Assembly (NCBI GenBank): GCA_963783785.1
Contig: CAWAOQ010000003.1
Span: 1 to 64,000, forward strand
Reading direction: 5' to 3'
Length of the DNA stretch: 64,000 bases
Origin: CADEEN01 sp963783785
GTDB taxonomy: Bacteria; Pseudomonadota; Gammaproteobacteria; Burkholderiales; Burkholderiaceae_C
In this document: in pieces, positions 30,368 to 40,212 of the stretch
How positions within the stretch are numbered: the first letter of the stretch is position 1
Layout: each line of letters opens with the position of its first letter
Program-made: the position numbers and the translations under genes
Notes under the pieces: model-generated
The model's database searches: none
Told to the model about the DNA's origin: nothing
The model's input: the letters and a program-made list of their open reading frames with translations, nothing else

Positions 30368-32008
30368 TCAGAGCACCTCGCTGGCGTAGTCCGCCAGCCG
30401 TGAGCGTTCGCCGCGCGCCAGCATCACATGGCCTCCGTGCGGCCAGCCCTTGAAGCGATCGACCGCATAGGTCAGCCCCGAACTGCCTTCGGTGAGGTAC
30501 GGCGTGTCGATCTGCGCCAGGTTGCCCAGGCAGACGATCTTGGTGCCGGGCCCGGCGCGCGTGATCAGCGTCTTCATCTGCTTGGGCGTGAGGTTCTGCG
30601 CCTCGTCGATCAGCAGGTACTTGTTGAGGAAGGTGCGGCCGCGCATGAAGTTCAGACTCTTGATCTTGACCTTGCTGCGCACCAGGTCGTTGGTGGCGGC
30701 GCGGCCCCATTCGCCGGCTCCGGCATCGGTGCGCGACAAGACCTCGAGGTTGTCGTCGAGCGCGCCCATCCACGGACCCATCTTCTCTTCCTCGGTGCCG
30801 GGCAGAAAGCCGATGTCCTCGCCGACCGGCACCGTGACTCGGGTGACGATGATCTCGCTGTAGCGGCGGTCGTCCATCACCTGGGCCAGGCCGGCGGCCA
30901 GCGTCATCAACGTCTTGCCGGTGCCGGCCGTCCCGGTCAACGTGATGAAGTCGCACTCCGGATCCATCAGCAGGTTGAGCGCGAAGTTCTGTTCGCGGTT
31001 GCGTGCCGTCACGCCCCAGACGGCGTTCTTCTGGTGGGTGTATTCCTTCAGCGTCTTCAGCACCGCTGTCTTGCCGGTGATTTCGGTCACGCGGGCATAC
31101 AGCGGGGCGGCTCCCGGGGTTTCGAGGTAGACGAACTGATTGACCATCAGCACCGGCACCAGCGGGCCGGCAATGCGGTAGAAGGTGTGGCCACTTTGCT
31201 GCCAGCTCTCCATCGTCTTGCCATGGCGCTCCCAGAAGTCGGCAGGCAGCGGCAGTACGCCGGTGTAGAGCAGGTCGCCGTCCTCGAGCGTCTTGTCGTT
31301 GAAATAGTCCTCTGCTGCGAGGCCGAGCGCACGCGCCTTGACGCGCATGTTGATGTCCTTGGACACCAACACCACCTCACGTGCCGGCAGTTGCTCGCGC
31401 AGGCTCATCACCACGCCGAGGATCTGGTTGTCGGCCTTGCCCTGCGGCAGGCCCTCGGGCAGCTTGATGTCGAGGAACGTGGTCTGGAAGAAGAGCTTGC
31501 CGCCCGCTTCGCGGTGGCCGGTCTTGGCCAGCGCGATGCCTTCCTTGGGGTCGCGCAGGCCATCGGCGGCCAGTGCGTCGAGCTCGCGGCTGACCTGCCG
31601 CACGTTGCGCGAGACCTCGCTCATGCCCTTCTTGTGGCCGTCGAGCTCCTCGAGCGTGATCATCGGCAGGTAGATGTCATGCTCTTCAAAACGGAACAGG
31701 CAAGTCGGGTCGTGCATCAGCACGTTGGTATCGAGCACGAACAGCTTGGCCGCGCCGTTGGCGCGCGGCTTGCGGGGCTTGGGTTGGGCCAGCGGAGAGT
31801 GTGGCGGCAGGGCCGGTGCCCGCTCGGCGACGGGCCGCGCGCCCGCGACTGCCGCGGAACTGTCGAACAGGTCGAGCACCGCGCCGGCTGGTTCAGCGGC
31901 GGCATGCGACTTGCCGGTGCGGGGGCTGGTCTTGGGCGCGGCCTGGGCTTCGAAATCGGCGGGGGCGAGGCGAACGGCTTTGCGTGCAGGGGGCTTGGGC
32001 AGGGGCAT
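30368..32008 (-). CDS. phoH: PhoH family protein with N-terminal PIN domain
   Basis: 546-residue protein. The N-terminal PIN nuclease-like domain begins KLFVLDTNVLMHDPTCLFRF and carries acidic residues in DNQILGVVMSL and VLVSKDINMRVKA. The PhoH ATPase domain has Walker A TGTAGTGKTLM and Walker B KYLLIDEAQNLTPKQM. This PIN-PhoH fusion (PhoH2/YlaK type) is reported to act on RNA. The N-terminal 85 residues are low-complexity. The ATG at 32008 is chosen; a TTG start 13 codons upstream lies in the T-tract of a terminator and is unlikely. Confidence 0.92.
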   Translation of the reverse strand: MPLPKPPARKAVRLAPADFEAQAAPKTSPRTGKSHAAAEPAGAVLDLFDSSAAVAGARPVAERAPALPPHSPLAQPKPRKPRANGAAKLFVLDTNVLMHDPTCLFRFEEHDIYLPMITLEELDGHKKGMSEVSRNVRQVSRELDALAADGLRDPKEGIALAKTGHREAGGKLFFQTTFLDIKLPEGLPQGKADNQILGVVMSLREQLPAREVVLVSKDINMRVKARALGLAAEDYFNDKTLEDGDLLYTGVLPLPADFWERHGKTMESWQQSGHTFYRIAGPLVPVLMVNQFVYLETPGAAPLYARVTEITGKTAVLKTLKEYTHQKNAVWGVTARNREQNFALNLLMDPECDFITLTGTAGTGKTLMTLAAGLAQVMDDRRYSEIIVTRVTVPVGEDIGFLPGTEEEKMGPWMGALDDNLEVLSRTDAGAGEWGRAATNDLVRSKVKIKSLNFMRGRTFLNKYLLIDEAQNLTPKQMKTLITRAGPGTKIVCLGNLAQIDTPYLTEGSSGLTYAVDRFKGWPHGGHVMLARGERSRLADYASEVL

Positions 32009-32041
32009 CGCGGGGGCGGGGTGTGGGGGGTGGTCGGTCAG

Positions 32042-32074
32042 AAACAAAAAAGCCGCACAGTCGGCTGTGCGGCT
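32042..32074 (-). terminator. Rho-independent terminator after bcp
   Basis: Perfect 10-bp inverted repeat AGCCGCACAG / CTGTGCGGCT with a 4-base loop, followed on the minus strand by five T residues and a further GTTTC. It lies 145 bp after the bcp stop and 34 bp before the phoH start, separating the two units. Confidence 0.85.
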
Positions 32075-32218
32075 CTCATCGGCTGCGCGTCGCGTCCAGG
32101 CTCACGGGCATGGCCGCATTATGCGACCGGCGCTTCGAGCTCCAGGCTGTTGTCGGTGCCATGCAACAGGGGGAATGCCCGCGCGCGCGTGGCGGTGCGG
32201 GCGGCCAGGTGCCGTCGG

Positions 32219-32695
32219 TCAGGCCGCCTTCTTCAGCAGCTTGACGGCCTTCAAGACTTCATCGACATGGCCAGCGACCTTGATGCCGCGCCACTCGGCA
32301 CGCAGCACGCCGGCACCGTCGATCAGGAAGGTGCTGCGCTCGATGCCCTTGACCTTCTTGCCGTACATGATCTTGTTCTTGACCACACCAAACATGTGGC
32401 AGAGCTTTTCTTCGGTGTCGGCAATCAGCTCGAAAGGCAGCTCGAGGTTCTGGCGGAACTTCTCGTGCGACGTCATGTTGTCGCGGGAAACGCCGATGAC
32501 CAGCGCGCCGGCCTTGACGAAGTCCTTGTGACGATCACGAAACTGCATCGCTTCGGTGGTGCAGCCGGGGGTGTTGTCTTTCGGGTAGAAATACAGCACC
32601 ACGGCCTGGCCCTGGAAGGTTTGCGGTGTAATCTTCACGCCACTGGTGGCGAGCGCTTCAAATTCCGGCAGGGGTTTGTTGAGGGCTGGCGTCAT
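32219..32695 (-). CDS. bcp: Thioredoxin-dependent peroxiredoxin, Bcp/PrxQ type
   Basis: 158-residue thiol peroxidase reducing hydrogen and organic peroxides. The peroxidatic cysteine is C45 in YPKDNTPGCTTEAM. The position five residues later, which carries the resolving cysteine in many Bcp proteins, is methionine here, so this is a 1-Cys-like or atypical variant; another cysteine (EKLCHMFGV) lies farther on. Further family blocks: VIGVSRDNMTSHEKF and RSTFLIDGAGVLR. The ATG overlaps the stop of the upstream gene (ATGA). A TATAAT sequence on this strand at 32745-32750, inside the upstream gene, could give bcp its own promoter. Confidence 0.93.
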   Translation of the reverse strand: MTPALNKPLPEFEALATSGVKITPQTFQGQAVVLYFYPKDNTPGCTTEAMQFRDRHKDFVKAGALVIGVSRDNMTSHEKFRQNLELPFELIADTEEKLCHMFGVVKNKIMYGKKVKGIERSTFLIDGAGVLRAEWRGIKVAGHVDEVLKAVKLLKKAA

Positions 32696-33144
32696 GGAGG
32701 GCGTCGATTTGCAGTGGTGACCTGCCGTGGCAGGCGCAGCCCGCAATTATACGGGGCTCGCGTCACGCCGGTTTGCGGCACCAGCAGCGCGGCAACCACC
32801 GACCGGCCTTCGCTGGCCAGCACGTTGTAGGTTCGACAGGCGGCTGCGGTATCCATCGTTTCGATGCCGACCCGTGCCTCGATCAGTGCGCAGTACAGCG
32901 CGGGCGCGATGAAACGCAGCCGGTCGCCACTGCCGAAGATGACCAACTCGGGTTCGAGCATCAGCACCTGGGCGAAGTCGGCGGCGGCGAGTCCGTCGAG
33001 CGACTCGGGGCGCCAGGGCCGCACCGCCCCGCGCCATGGCACCAGCACGCTCTGCGCCCAGCGCGTGCCGTTGATCCAGACCGCGCCAGGCTCGTGGCGC
33101 GAGATCGCGTTGGTGCCGGCGAGGCTGTCGGGCTGGAACTTCAT
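32692..33144 (-). CDS. Mth938-like domain protein (DUF498 family)
   Basis: 150-residue protein with the Mth938-like fold also found in the mitochondrial complex I assembly factor NDUFAF3. Blocks: INGTRWAQSVLVPW, FAQVLMLEPELVIFGSGDRLRF and VGIETMDTAAACRTYNVLASEGRSVVAALL, which are typical. Molecular function is unknown. Overlaps bcp by four bases, so the two genes are coupled. Divergent from alaA. Confidence 0.85.
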   Translation of the reverse strand: MKFQPDSLAGTNAISRHEPGAVWINGTRWAQSVLVPWRGAVRPWRPESLDGLAAADFAQVLMLEPELVIFGSGDRLRFIAPALYCALIEARVGIETMDTAAACRTYNVLASEGRSVVAALLVPQTGVTRAPYNCGLRLPRQVTTANRRPP

Positions 33145-33199
33145 GCGTGGTTAAATTGTAGTTTCCGCAGCGCAACATCGTCGCCAGGAGCATGTCCCT

Positions 33200-34426
33200 T
33201 TGAAGCCCATCCTCAAGTCCGGCAAGCTCGCCAATGTCGGCTATGACATCCGCGGCCCGGTGCTGGACAAGGCCCGTCAGATGGAGGACGAGGGCCACAA
33301 GATCATCAAGCTCAACATCGGCAACATCGCCGCGTTCGGCCTCGAGCCGCCGGACGAGATCGTGCAGGACATGATCCGCAACGTGCCGCATGCGGCCGGC
33401 TACACCGACAGCAAGGGCCTGTTCGCGCCGCGCAAGGCGGTCGTGCACTACACGCAGGAGAAGCACGTCGCCGGCGTGACGGTCGATGACGTCTACCTCG
33501 GCAACGGCGCGTCCGAGCTGATCGCGATGAGCATGAATGCGCTGCTCGACGCCGGCGACGAGGTGCTGATCCCGTCGCCCGACTACCCGCTCTACACCGC
33601 GGTGGTGTCGCTTTCCAGCGGCACGCCGGTGCACTACCGCTGCGACGAAGGCGCCGGTTGGCTGCCGGACCTGGACGACATCCGCCGCAAGGTGACGCCG
33701 AACACCAAGGCCATCGTCGTCATCAATCCCAACAACCCGACCGGCGCGCTGTACCCGGACGACGTGCTGCAGGGCATCGTCGAGATCGCGCGGACGCACC
33801 AGCTGATCGTCTTCGCCGACGAGATCTACGACAAGACGCTGTACGACGGCAACACCCACACCAGCATCGCCTCGCTGGCCGACGACGTGCTGTTCGTGAC
33901 ATTCAACGGTCTCTCGAAGAACTACCGTTCGTGCGGCTACCGTGCCGGCTGGATGGTGGTGTCGGGCGACAAGCGCCACGCCAGGGACTACATCGAGGGC
34001 CTGAACATGCTCGCCTCGATGCGGCTGTGCGCCAACACGCCCGGCCAGCTGGCGATCCAGACCGCGCTTGGCGGCTACCAGAGCATCAAGGACCTGGTGG
34101 CTCCGACCGGCCGGCTGTGCCGCCAGCGCGACGTGGCCTACAGTCTGTTGACACAGATCCCGGGCGTCAGCGTCGTCAAGCCCAAGGCCGCGCTGTACAT
34201 GTTCCCGCGCCTCGACCCTAAGCTCTACCCGATCGAAGACGACCAGCAGTTCGCCTACGAGTTGCTGGCCGAGGAGAAGGTGCTGATCGTGCAGGGCTCG
34301 GGCTTCAACGTGCCCGACAACGAGCACTTCCGCATCGTCTTCCTGCCCAACTCCGATGACCTGACCGAGGCGATCGGCCGCATCGCCCGCTTCCTCGACC
34401 ACTACCGCAAACGGCATCACTCGTGA
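33200..34426 (+). CDS. alaA: Alanine-synthesising aminotransferase (AlaA/YfbQ type)
   Basis: 408-residue class I/II PLP aminotransferase, likely making alanine from pyruvate and glutamate. Visible: NIGNIAAFGLEPPDEI, GNGASELIAMSMNALLDAGDEVLIPSPDYPLY, INPNNPTGALY, FADEIYDKTLYDG and the PLP lysine K240 in GLSKNYRSCGYRAGWM. The start is TTG at 33200, nine bases after AGGAG; an ATG just before it is out of frame and reads only ATG TCC CTT TGA. Heads the run alaA-hom-thrC-moeA-moaD-moaE; its stop overlaps the hom GTG start. Confidence 0.94.
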   Translation: MKPILKSGKLANVGYDIRGPVLDKARQMEDEGHKIIKLNIGNIAAFGLEPPDEIVQDMIRNVPHAAGYTDSKGLFAPRKAVVHYTQEKHVAGVTVDDVYLGNGASELIAMSMNALLDAGDEVLIPSPDYPLYTAVVSLSSGTPVHYRCDEGAGWLPDLDDIRRKVTPNTKAIVVINPNNPTGALYPDDVLQGIVEIARTHQLIVFADEIYDKTLYDGNTHTSIASLADDVLFVTFNGLSKNYRSCGYRAGWMVVSGDKRHARDYIEGLNMLASMRLCANTPGQLAIQTALGGYQSIKDLVAPTGRLCRQRDVAYSLLTQIPGVSVVKPKAALYMFPRLDPKLYPIEDDQQFAYELLAEEKVLIVQGSGFNVPDNEHFRIVFLPNSDDLTEAIGRIARFLDHYRKRHHS

Positions 34427-35765
34427 ACACACCTGCTAACGCCAACACGGCGATGACGCCGATCCAGGTCGGCCTGCTGGGCATCGGCACCGTCGGCTCT
34501 GGCACCTTCCACGTGCTGGCGCGCAACCAGCAGGAGATCCTGCGTCGCGCTGGACGCGGCATCCGGATCGCGATGGTGGCCGACCTCGACACCGCGCGCG
34601 CCAGGGCCATCGTCGGTGACGCTGCCGAAGTCGTGGCCGATGCGCGCCAGGTGATCGCCAACCCGGCCATCGAGATCGTCGTCGAGCTGATCGGTGGCAC
34701 AGGCATCGCACGCACGCTGGTGCTCGAGGCGATCGCCGAGGGCAAGCACGTGGTCACGGCCAACAAGGCCCTGCTGGCGGTGCACGGCAACGAGATCTTC
34801 GCCGCGGCACGCGAGCGCGGCGTGATGGTCGCCTTCGAGGCGGCGGTTGCGGGTGGCATCCCGATCATCAAGGCGCTGCGCGAGGGTCTGACGGCCAACC
34901 GCATCGAGTGGGTGGCCGGCATCATCAACGGCACCACCAACTTCATCCTCTCGCGAGATGCGCGCCAAGGGCCTGGACTTCGGCGAGGTCCTGAAGGAGG
35001 CGCAGCGTCTGGGCTATGCCGAGACCGACCCGACGTTCGACATCGAAGGCATCGACGCCGCGCACAAGGCCACCATCATGAGCGCGATCGCGTTTGGCGT
35101 GCCGGTGCAGTTTGCCAAGGCGTACGTCGAGGGGATCACCAGGCTGCAGACGGTGGACATCCGCTATGCCGAGCAACTCGGCTATCGCATCAAGCTGCTG
35201 GGCATCACCAAGCGCCGTGAGCACGGCATCGAACTGCGCGTTCACCCGACGCTGGTGCCTTCCAAGCGGCTGATCGCCAATGTCGAGGGCGCGATGAACG
35301 CGGTGATGGTGCAGGGTGACGCGGTGGGCACCACGCTCTACTACGGCAAGGGCGCCGGTGCCGAACCGACCGCCAGTGCCGTGGTGGCCGACCTCGTCGA
35401 CATCACGCGCCTGGCCACCGCGGACCCCGACCACCGCGTACCGCACCTGGCGTTCCAGCCCGATGCGATGGCCGACACGCCGATCCTGCCGATCGAGCAG
35501 GTGGTCACGGCGTTCTACCTGCGCCTGGTGGTGGCCGACGAGGCCGGCGTGCTGTCCAAGATCACCACCATCCTGGCCGACCAGGCCATCTCGATCGACG
35601 CCGTGCTGCAACGTGAATCGGCCGAGGGCGAGCGCCAGACCGACCTGATCATCCTGACGCACGACACCGTCGAGGGCCGCATGCGCGACGCGCTGGCGCA
35701 GATGCAGGCGCTTGCCGACGGTGCTGGCGCCGATCGTCAGCATTCGCAAGGAAGAGCTCGCCTGA
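34423..35765 (+). CDS. hom: Homoserine dehydrogenase (two frame changes)
   Basis: Reduces aspartate semialdehyde to homoserine on the way to threonine and methionine. N-terminal NAD(P) motif GLLGIGTVGSGT; VVTANKALLAVHG; catalytic region FEAAVAGGIPIIKALREGL and GIINGTTNFILS; KLLGITKRR; C-terminal ACT regulatory domain (LRLVVADEAGVLSKITTILAD). One extra base near 34952, in a run reading CTCTCGCGAG, and one near 35711 break the frame; removing them gives a normal protein of about 447 residues ending IRKEELA. GTG start overlapping the alaA stop. Essential unless threonine is supplied, which argues for sequence errors. Confidence 0.95.
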
Positions 35766-35770
35766 GCGCC

Positions 35771-37178
35771 ATGCGGTACATCAGCACCCGGGGCGACGCC
35801 ACCGAGCGCCGCTTCTGCGACATCCTGCTGGAGGGCCTGGCCCCGGACGGGGGGCTGTACCTGCCGGTGCGGTACCCGCGCATCGACGCGGCGCACGCTG
35901 GCGCGCTGGCGCACGTTGCCCTACGCCGAGCTGGCGTTCGAGATCCTGTCGCTCTACATCGACGACATTCCGCCCGACGACCTGCGCGGGCTGTGCCGCA
36001 GGACGTACACCGCGGCGGTATTCGGCAGCGAGGCCATCGTGCCGCTGAAGCCACTGGAGCCGGGTGTCGCACTGGAGGCCTTGTCGAACGGCCCGACGCT
36101 GGCCTTCAAGGACATCGCGATGCAGTTGCTCGGCGCGCTGTTCGAGTACGAACTGGCGCGGCGCGGCGAATCGCTGAACATCCTCGGCGCGACCTCGGGC
36201 GACACCGGCAGCGCGGCCGAGTACGCGATGCGCGGCAAGCGCGGCATCCGCGTCTTCATGCTCAGCCCGAACGGCCGCATGAGCCCGTTCCAGCAGGCGC
36301 AGATGTTCAGCCTGCAAGACGCCAACATCCACAACCTGGCGGTCGACGGCGTGTTCGACGATTGCCAGGACATCGTCAAGGCGGTCAGCAACGACCTGGA
36401 CTTCAAGCGCCGCCTGCGCATCGGCACCGTCAACTCGATCAACTGGGCGCGGCTGCTGGCGCAGGTCGTCTACTACTTCGCAGGCTACTTCCAGGCGACG
36501 ACGGCAGACACGGAACGGGTCAGCTTTGCCGTGCCGTCGGGCAACTTCGGCAACATCTGCGCCGGCCACATCGCGCGCATGATGGGTTTGCCGATCGACC
36601 GGCTGGTCTGCGCGACCAACGAGAACGACGTGCTCGATGAGTTCTTCCGCACCGGCCGCTACCGCCCACGGGCCAGCGCCGAGACGCACGAGACATCGAG
36701 CCCGTCGATGGACATCTCCAAGGCCAGCAACTTCGAGCGTTTCGTCTTCGACCTGCTCGGCCGCGACGGTGCGCGCGTGCGGAGCCTGTTCGACACCGAG
36801 TTGCGTGCCCGCGGTGCCTTCACGCTGGCGCCCGGGGAGTTCGGTCGCATCGCCGACTTCGGTTTCGTTTCCGGCACCAGCACGCACGCCGACCGCCTGG
36901 CCACGATCCGCGACACCTGGCAGCGCTTCGGCATCGTGATCGACACCCACACCGCCGATGGCCTCAAGGTCGGCCGGGAACATCGCCGCGATGGGCAGAT
37001 GCTGCTGGTGCTCGAAACGGCGCTGCCGGCCAAGTTCGCGGCCACGATCCACGAGGCGATCGGCCGCGATCCCGATCGGCCGCCGGGGTTCGACGGCATC
37101 GAAGACCTGCCCAAGCGCTACACGGTGGTGCCTGCCGAAGTCGACGCGGTCAAGCGCTACATCGAAGGCCATGTCTGA
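35771..37178 (+). CDS. thrC: Threonine synthase (one frame change)
   Basis: PLP enzyme converting O-phosphohomoserine to threonine. The N-terminus MRYISTRGDATERRFCDILLEG is typical; the PLP lysine is in GPTLAFKDIAMQ, and the phosphate-binding region in GATSGDTGSAAEYAMRG. VNSINWARLLAQVVYYF and VPSGNFGNICAG are diagnostic. One extra G near 35909 separates the first 46 codons from the rest. The gene overlaps moeA2 by eight bases. Confidence 0.95.
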
Positions 37179-38431
37179 CCCCGTACGGTCGCGCCCGCCG
37201 CTGCTGAGCCTCGACGACGCGCTGGTGCGTCTGTGCGAGGGCGCGGCCACCGCGCGCATCGCCGAGGTGGAAGTCGCATCGACCTTCGATGCGCTGGGCC
37301 GCGTGCTGGCAGCCGATGTGGTGTCGTCCATCGACGTGCCGCCCGCCGACAACACCTCGATGGACGGTTACGCGGTGCGTGCCGCCGACGTGACAACCGC
37401 TGGCGCGGCATTGCCGGTCAGCCAGCGCATCCCGGCTGGCCACGTCGGGTGTCCCGCTGGCGGAGGGCACGGCGGCACGGATCTTCACCGGCGCGCAATT
37501 GCCGCCGGGCGCCGACGCCGTGGTGATGCAGGAGCAGTGCGAGGCGACGGCCGATGCCGTCCGCATCAACGCCGTGCCGGTGGCCGGCCAGTGGATCCGT
37601 CGCCGCGGCGAAGACGTTCGTCGCGGATCGACGGTGCTCACCAGAGGCACCCGCCTGACGCCGCAGGCGCTCGGGCTGGCGGCCGGCGTTGGCGCCGCGA
37701 CGCTCGGCGTCTGCCGCCGACCGCGGGTGGCGTTGTTCTCCACCGGCGACGAGCTGGTGATGCCGGGGGCAGTGGCGCCCGAGCTGCTGCCGCCGGGCGC
37801 GATCTACAACTCCAATCGTTTCACGCTGCGGGCGCTGCTGCAGGCGGCCGGCTGCGAGGTCACCGACCTGGGTATCGTGCCGGACCGGCTCGATGCGACA
37901 CGCGACGAATTGCGCCGTGCTGCGGTGGCACACGATCTGATCCTCAGTTCCGGTGGCGTGTCGGTCGGCGAGGGGGATCACATCAAACCGGCCGTTGCCG
38001 CCGAGGGCCGGATCGAACTCTGGCAGGTCGCGATCAAGCCCGGCAAGCCGCTCGCATTCGGGGCCGTGCGTCGCGCGGATGGCGGCGAAACGCTCTTCAT
38101 GGGGCTGCCCGGAAACCCGGTTTCGAGCTTCGTGACCTTCCTGCTCGCCGTTGCGCCGGTGTTGCGCGTGATGCAGGGCATGGCTGCGGCACTGCCCGAG
38201 GCCTTGCCGTTGCAGGCCCATTTCGACTGGCCCCGCCCGGACCTGCGGCGCGAGTTTCTGCGTGTGCGTCGCAACGCGGCAGGCGGACTCGATCTGTTTG
38301 CCAACCAGAGCTCGGGTGTGCTGACCTCGGCAGTCTGGGCCGATGGTCTGGTCGACAACCCGCCGGGCCGCGCGATCGCGAACGGCGATGTCGTGGCCTA
38401 CCGGCCGCTGGCGGCACTGATCGGAAGCTGA
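37171..38431 (+). CDS. moeA: Molybdopterin molybdenumtransferase MoeA (copy 2, one frame change)
   Basis: Second MoeA in the window, about 419 residues after correction. Blocks: SSIDVPPADNTSMDGYAVRA, ARIFTGAQLPPGADAVVMQEQ, RRRGEDVRRGSTVL, VALFSTGDELVMPG, ILSSGGVSVGEGDHIKP and LFMGLPGNPVSSFVTF. One extra G near 37448 splits it. The start overlaps the end of thrC, a common arrangement in Burkholderiales. It is followed by moaD and moaE, so it probably serves the main cofactor pathway. Confidence 0.93.
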
Positions 38432-38438
38432 GGCTGCG

Positions 38439-38690
38439 ATGCAGGTCACCGTGCGCTACTTCGCCGCGCTCCGCGAGGCCCTGGGATCCCAGGAAGTGGT
38501 GCCGGTGGCGACCGGTGCCACGCTCGGCGCGTTGCGCGATCAGCTGATCGCCGCAAGCCCGCGCCACGCGGATGTGCTGCGGCGCGGACGCGCACTGCGT
38601 TGCGCCGTGAACCAGGCGCTCGCCGACGAATCCGTGCAACTCGAGGACGGTGCCGAGGTGGCGTTCTTCCCGCCGGTGACGGGCGGCTGA
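38439..38690 (+). CDS. moaD: Molybdopterin synthase sulfur-carrier subunit MoaD
   Basis: 83-residue ubiquitin-fold protein ending in the required Gly-Gly (FFPPVTGG), which is thiocarboxylated and donates sulfur to precursor Z. The start MQVTVRYFAALRE is typical of the family. Seven bases after moeA2 and 14 before moaE. Confidence 0.96.
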   Translation: MQVTVRYFAALREALGSQEVVPVATGATLGALRDQLIAASPRHADVLRRGRALRCAVNQALADESVQLEDGAEVAFFPPVTGG

Positions 38691-38704
38691 GACACAATGT
38701 ATTG

Positions 38705-39196
38705 ATGGTTCCGCCGCGCGTTCGCATCCAGCACGAAGATTTCGACGCCGGCCGCGAAATCGCGGCGCTGCGCGAGTCCGATGCGGCCGTCGGTGCAGTT
38801 GCCGCCTTCATCGGAACGGTGCGTGACCGCAGCGACGGCGCCGGTCCGGCCGACACCGTGCGCATGGAACTCGAGCACTACCCGGGCATGACCGAGCGCG
38901 CGATCGAGTCGATGATCGATGCCGCGCAGCAGCGCTTCGAGATTCGCGCCGCGCGAGTGATCCACCGCGTCGGCGCGCTGGCGCCGCGAGACCAGATCGT
39001 GTTGGTGGTGGTGACTTCCGCACACCGCGGCGACGCCTTCTCGGCTTGTCAATTCCTGATGGACTACCTGAAGACGCAGGCGCCGTTCTGGAAGAAGGAG
39101 CACCGCCCCGACGGCAGCGCCGAATGGGTCGATGCCCGCGTCACCGATGACGCTGCGCTCGAGCGCTGGGGCCTGAAGAGCGGCAACGCGGCATGA
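38705..39196 (+). CDS. moaE: Molybdopterin synthase catalytic subunit MoaE
   Basis: 163-residue partner of MoaD that converts cPMP to molybdopterin. Visible: GAVAAFIGTVRD, MELEHYPGMTERAIESM, VIHRVGALAPRDQIVLVVVTSAHRGDAFSA, LMDYLKTQAPFWKKE with the active-site lysines, and the tail. The ATG at 38705 gives the usual start. Its stop overlaps the crcB start. Confidence 0.96.
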   Translation: MVPPRVRIQHEDFDAGREIAALRESDAAVGAVAAFIGTVRDRSDGAGPADTVRMELEHYPGMTERAIESMIDAAQQRFEIRAARVIHRVGALAPRDQIVLVVVTSAHRGDAFSACQFLMDYLKTQAPFWKKEHRPDGSAEWVDARVTDDAALERWGLKSGNAA

Positions 39197-39600
39197 CCGC
39201 CGCCGTGTCTGCCCCCCTCGCTCCCGCGCTGCTGGCGGTGTTCGTCGGCGCGGGCTGCGGTGCCTGCCTGCGTTTCGCGCTCGGCCAGACACTCAACCGC
39301 CTGCTGCCGCAACTGCCGCTCGGCACGCTGGTCGCCAACCTGATCGGCGGTTACCTGGTTGGGGTCGCGATCGCCTTCTTCGCCTGGCGCAGCGAACTGT
39401 CGGTGCTGTGGCGGCTGGCGTTGATCACGGGATTCCTCGGTGGCCTGACCACGTTCTCGACCTTCTCGGCCGAAGTGGTCAACGCGTTCTCGCGCGGTGA
39501 TCTCGGCTGGGCCCTGGCCACCGCGGCGGCCCACCTTGCCGGCTCGTTGCTGCTCACGGTGCTTGGCCTGGCGACCGTGCGCATGTTCATCGCGGGCTGA
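39193..39600 (+). CDS. crcB: Fluoride ion channel CrcB/Fluc
   Basis: 135-residue four-helix membrane protein exporting fluoride. Motifs GAGCGACLRFALGQ, GTLVANLIGGYLVGV and GFLGGLTTFSTFSAEVV are diagnostic. The start overlaps the moaE stop by four bases (ATGA). No room exists for a fluoride riboswitch in front of the gene, so expression follows the molybdenum cofactor operon. Confidence 0.95.
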   Translation: MTAAVSAPLAPALLAVFVGAGCGACLRFALGQTLNRLLPQLPLGTLVANLIGGYLVGVAIAFFAWRSELSVLWRLALITGFLGGLTTFSTFSAEVVNAFSRGDLGWALATAAAHLAGSLLLTVLGLATVRMFIAG

Positions 39601-39651
39601 ATCGTTCATACCGCCGCCGATTCCGGGCAGCGCCTATATAGTGCGGCCGTC

Positions 39652-40161
39652 ATGAGCGACGCGCCAGCCCCCAATGGCCAACATCTCGATCCGCGCGCGC
39701 TGCGCACGGCGCTGGGCGGCTTTGCCACCGGCGTGACGGTCGTCACCTGTCGCGACGCGGCGGGCGCGCCGGTCGGATTGACCGTCAACTCCTTCAATGC
39801 CTTGTCGCTGGAGCCACCGCTCGTGCTGTGGTCACTGCGGCTCGCGAGCCCGAATCTGGCGGCGTTCGATGCGGCCACGCATTTCGCGATCAACGTGCTT
39901 GCAGAAGCGCAGGTGGATCTGTCGCGGCGTTTCGCGTCGGTGCAACCCGGCAAGTTCGACGACGGTCTGTGGCTCGACGGCTCGTCCGGTGTGCCGCTGC
40001 TGGCTGGTAGTGTCGCGACTTTCGAATGCGAAGCGGCATCCAGCCAGACTGCCGGGGACCATCGCCTGTACATCGGCCGCGTGCTGGCGGCCGCGACGCA
40101 GTCGGTGCCGCCGCTGCTGTTTCACGCCGGGCGTTATCACCTGCTGGGGGAGATCCTTTGA
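39652..40161 (+). CDS. Flavin reductase family protein
   Basis: 169-residue protein with the flavin reductase-like FMN-binding split barrel: LGGFATGVTVVTCRD, GLTVNSFNALSLEPPLVLWSL, FAINVLAEAQVDLSRRFA, and FHAGRYHLLGE at the end. Such proteins supply reduced flavin to monooxygenases; no partner oxygenase is adjacent. A TATAGT sequence at 39637-39642 precedes the ATG by nine bases and could be its -10 box. Confidence 0.92.
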   Translation: MSDAPAPNGQHLDPRALRTALGGFATGVTVVTCRDAAGAPVGLTVNSFNALSLEPPLVLWSLRLASPNLAAFDAATHFAINVLAEAQVDLSRRFASVQPGKFDDGLWLDGSSGVPLLAGSVATFECEAASSQTAGDHRLYIGRVLAAATQSVPPLLFHAGRYHLLGEIL

Positions 40162-40212
40162 TCCATCCACCGCATCCTGGCCGGCCGGCGGCAGGCGCTG
40201 CCTGGCCATCGC

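Noticed and set aside
33192..33203. ATG just upstream of alaA as its start
   Set aside because: It reads ATG TCC CTT TGA and lies one base after AGGAG; the TTG at 33200 has proper spacing and is in frame.
39150..39192. Fluoride riboswitch before crcB
   Set aside because: crcB overlaps moaE by four bases, leaving no untranslated leader.
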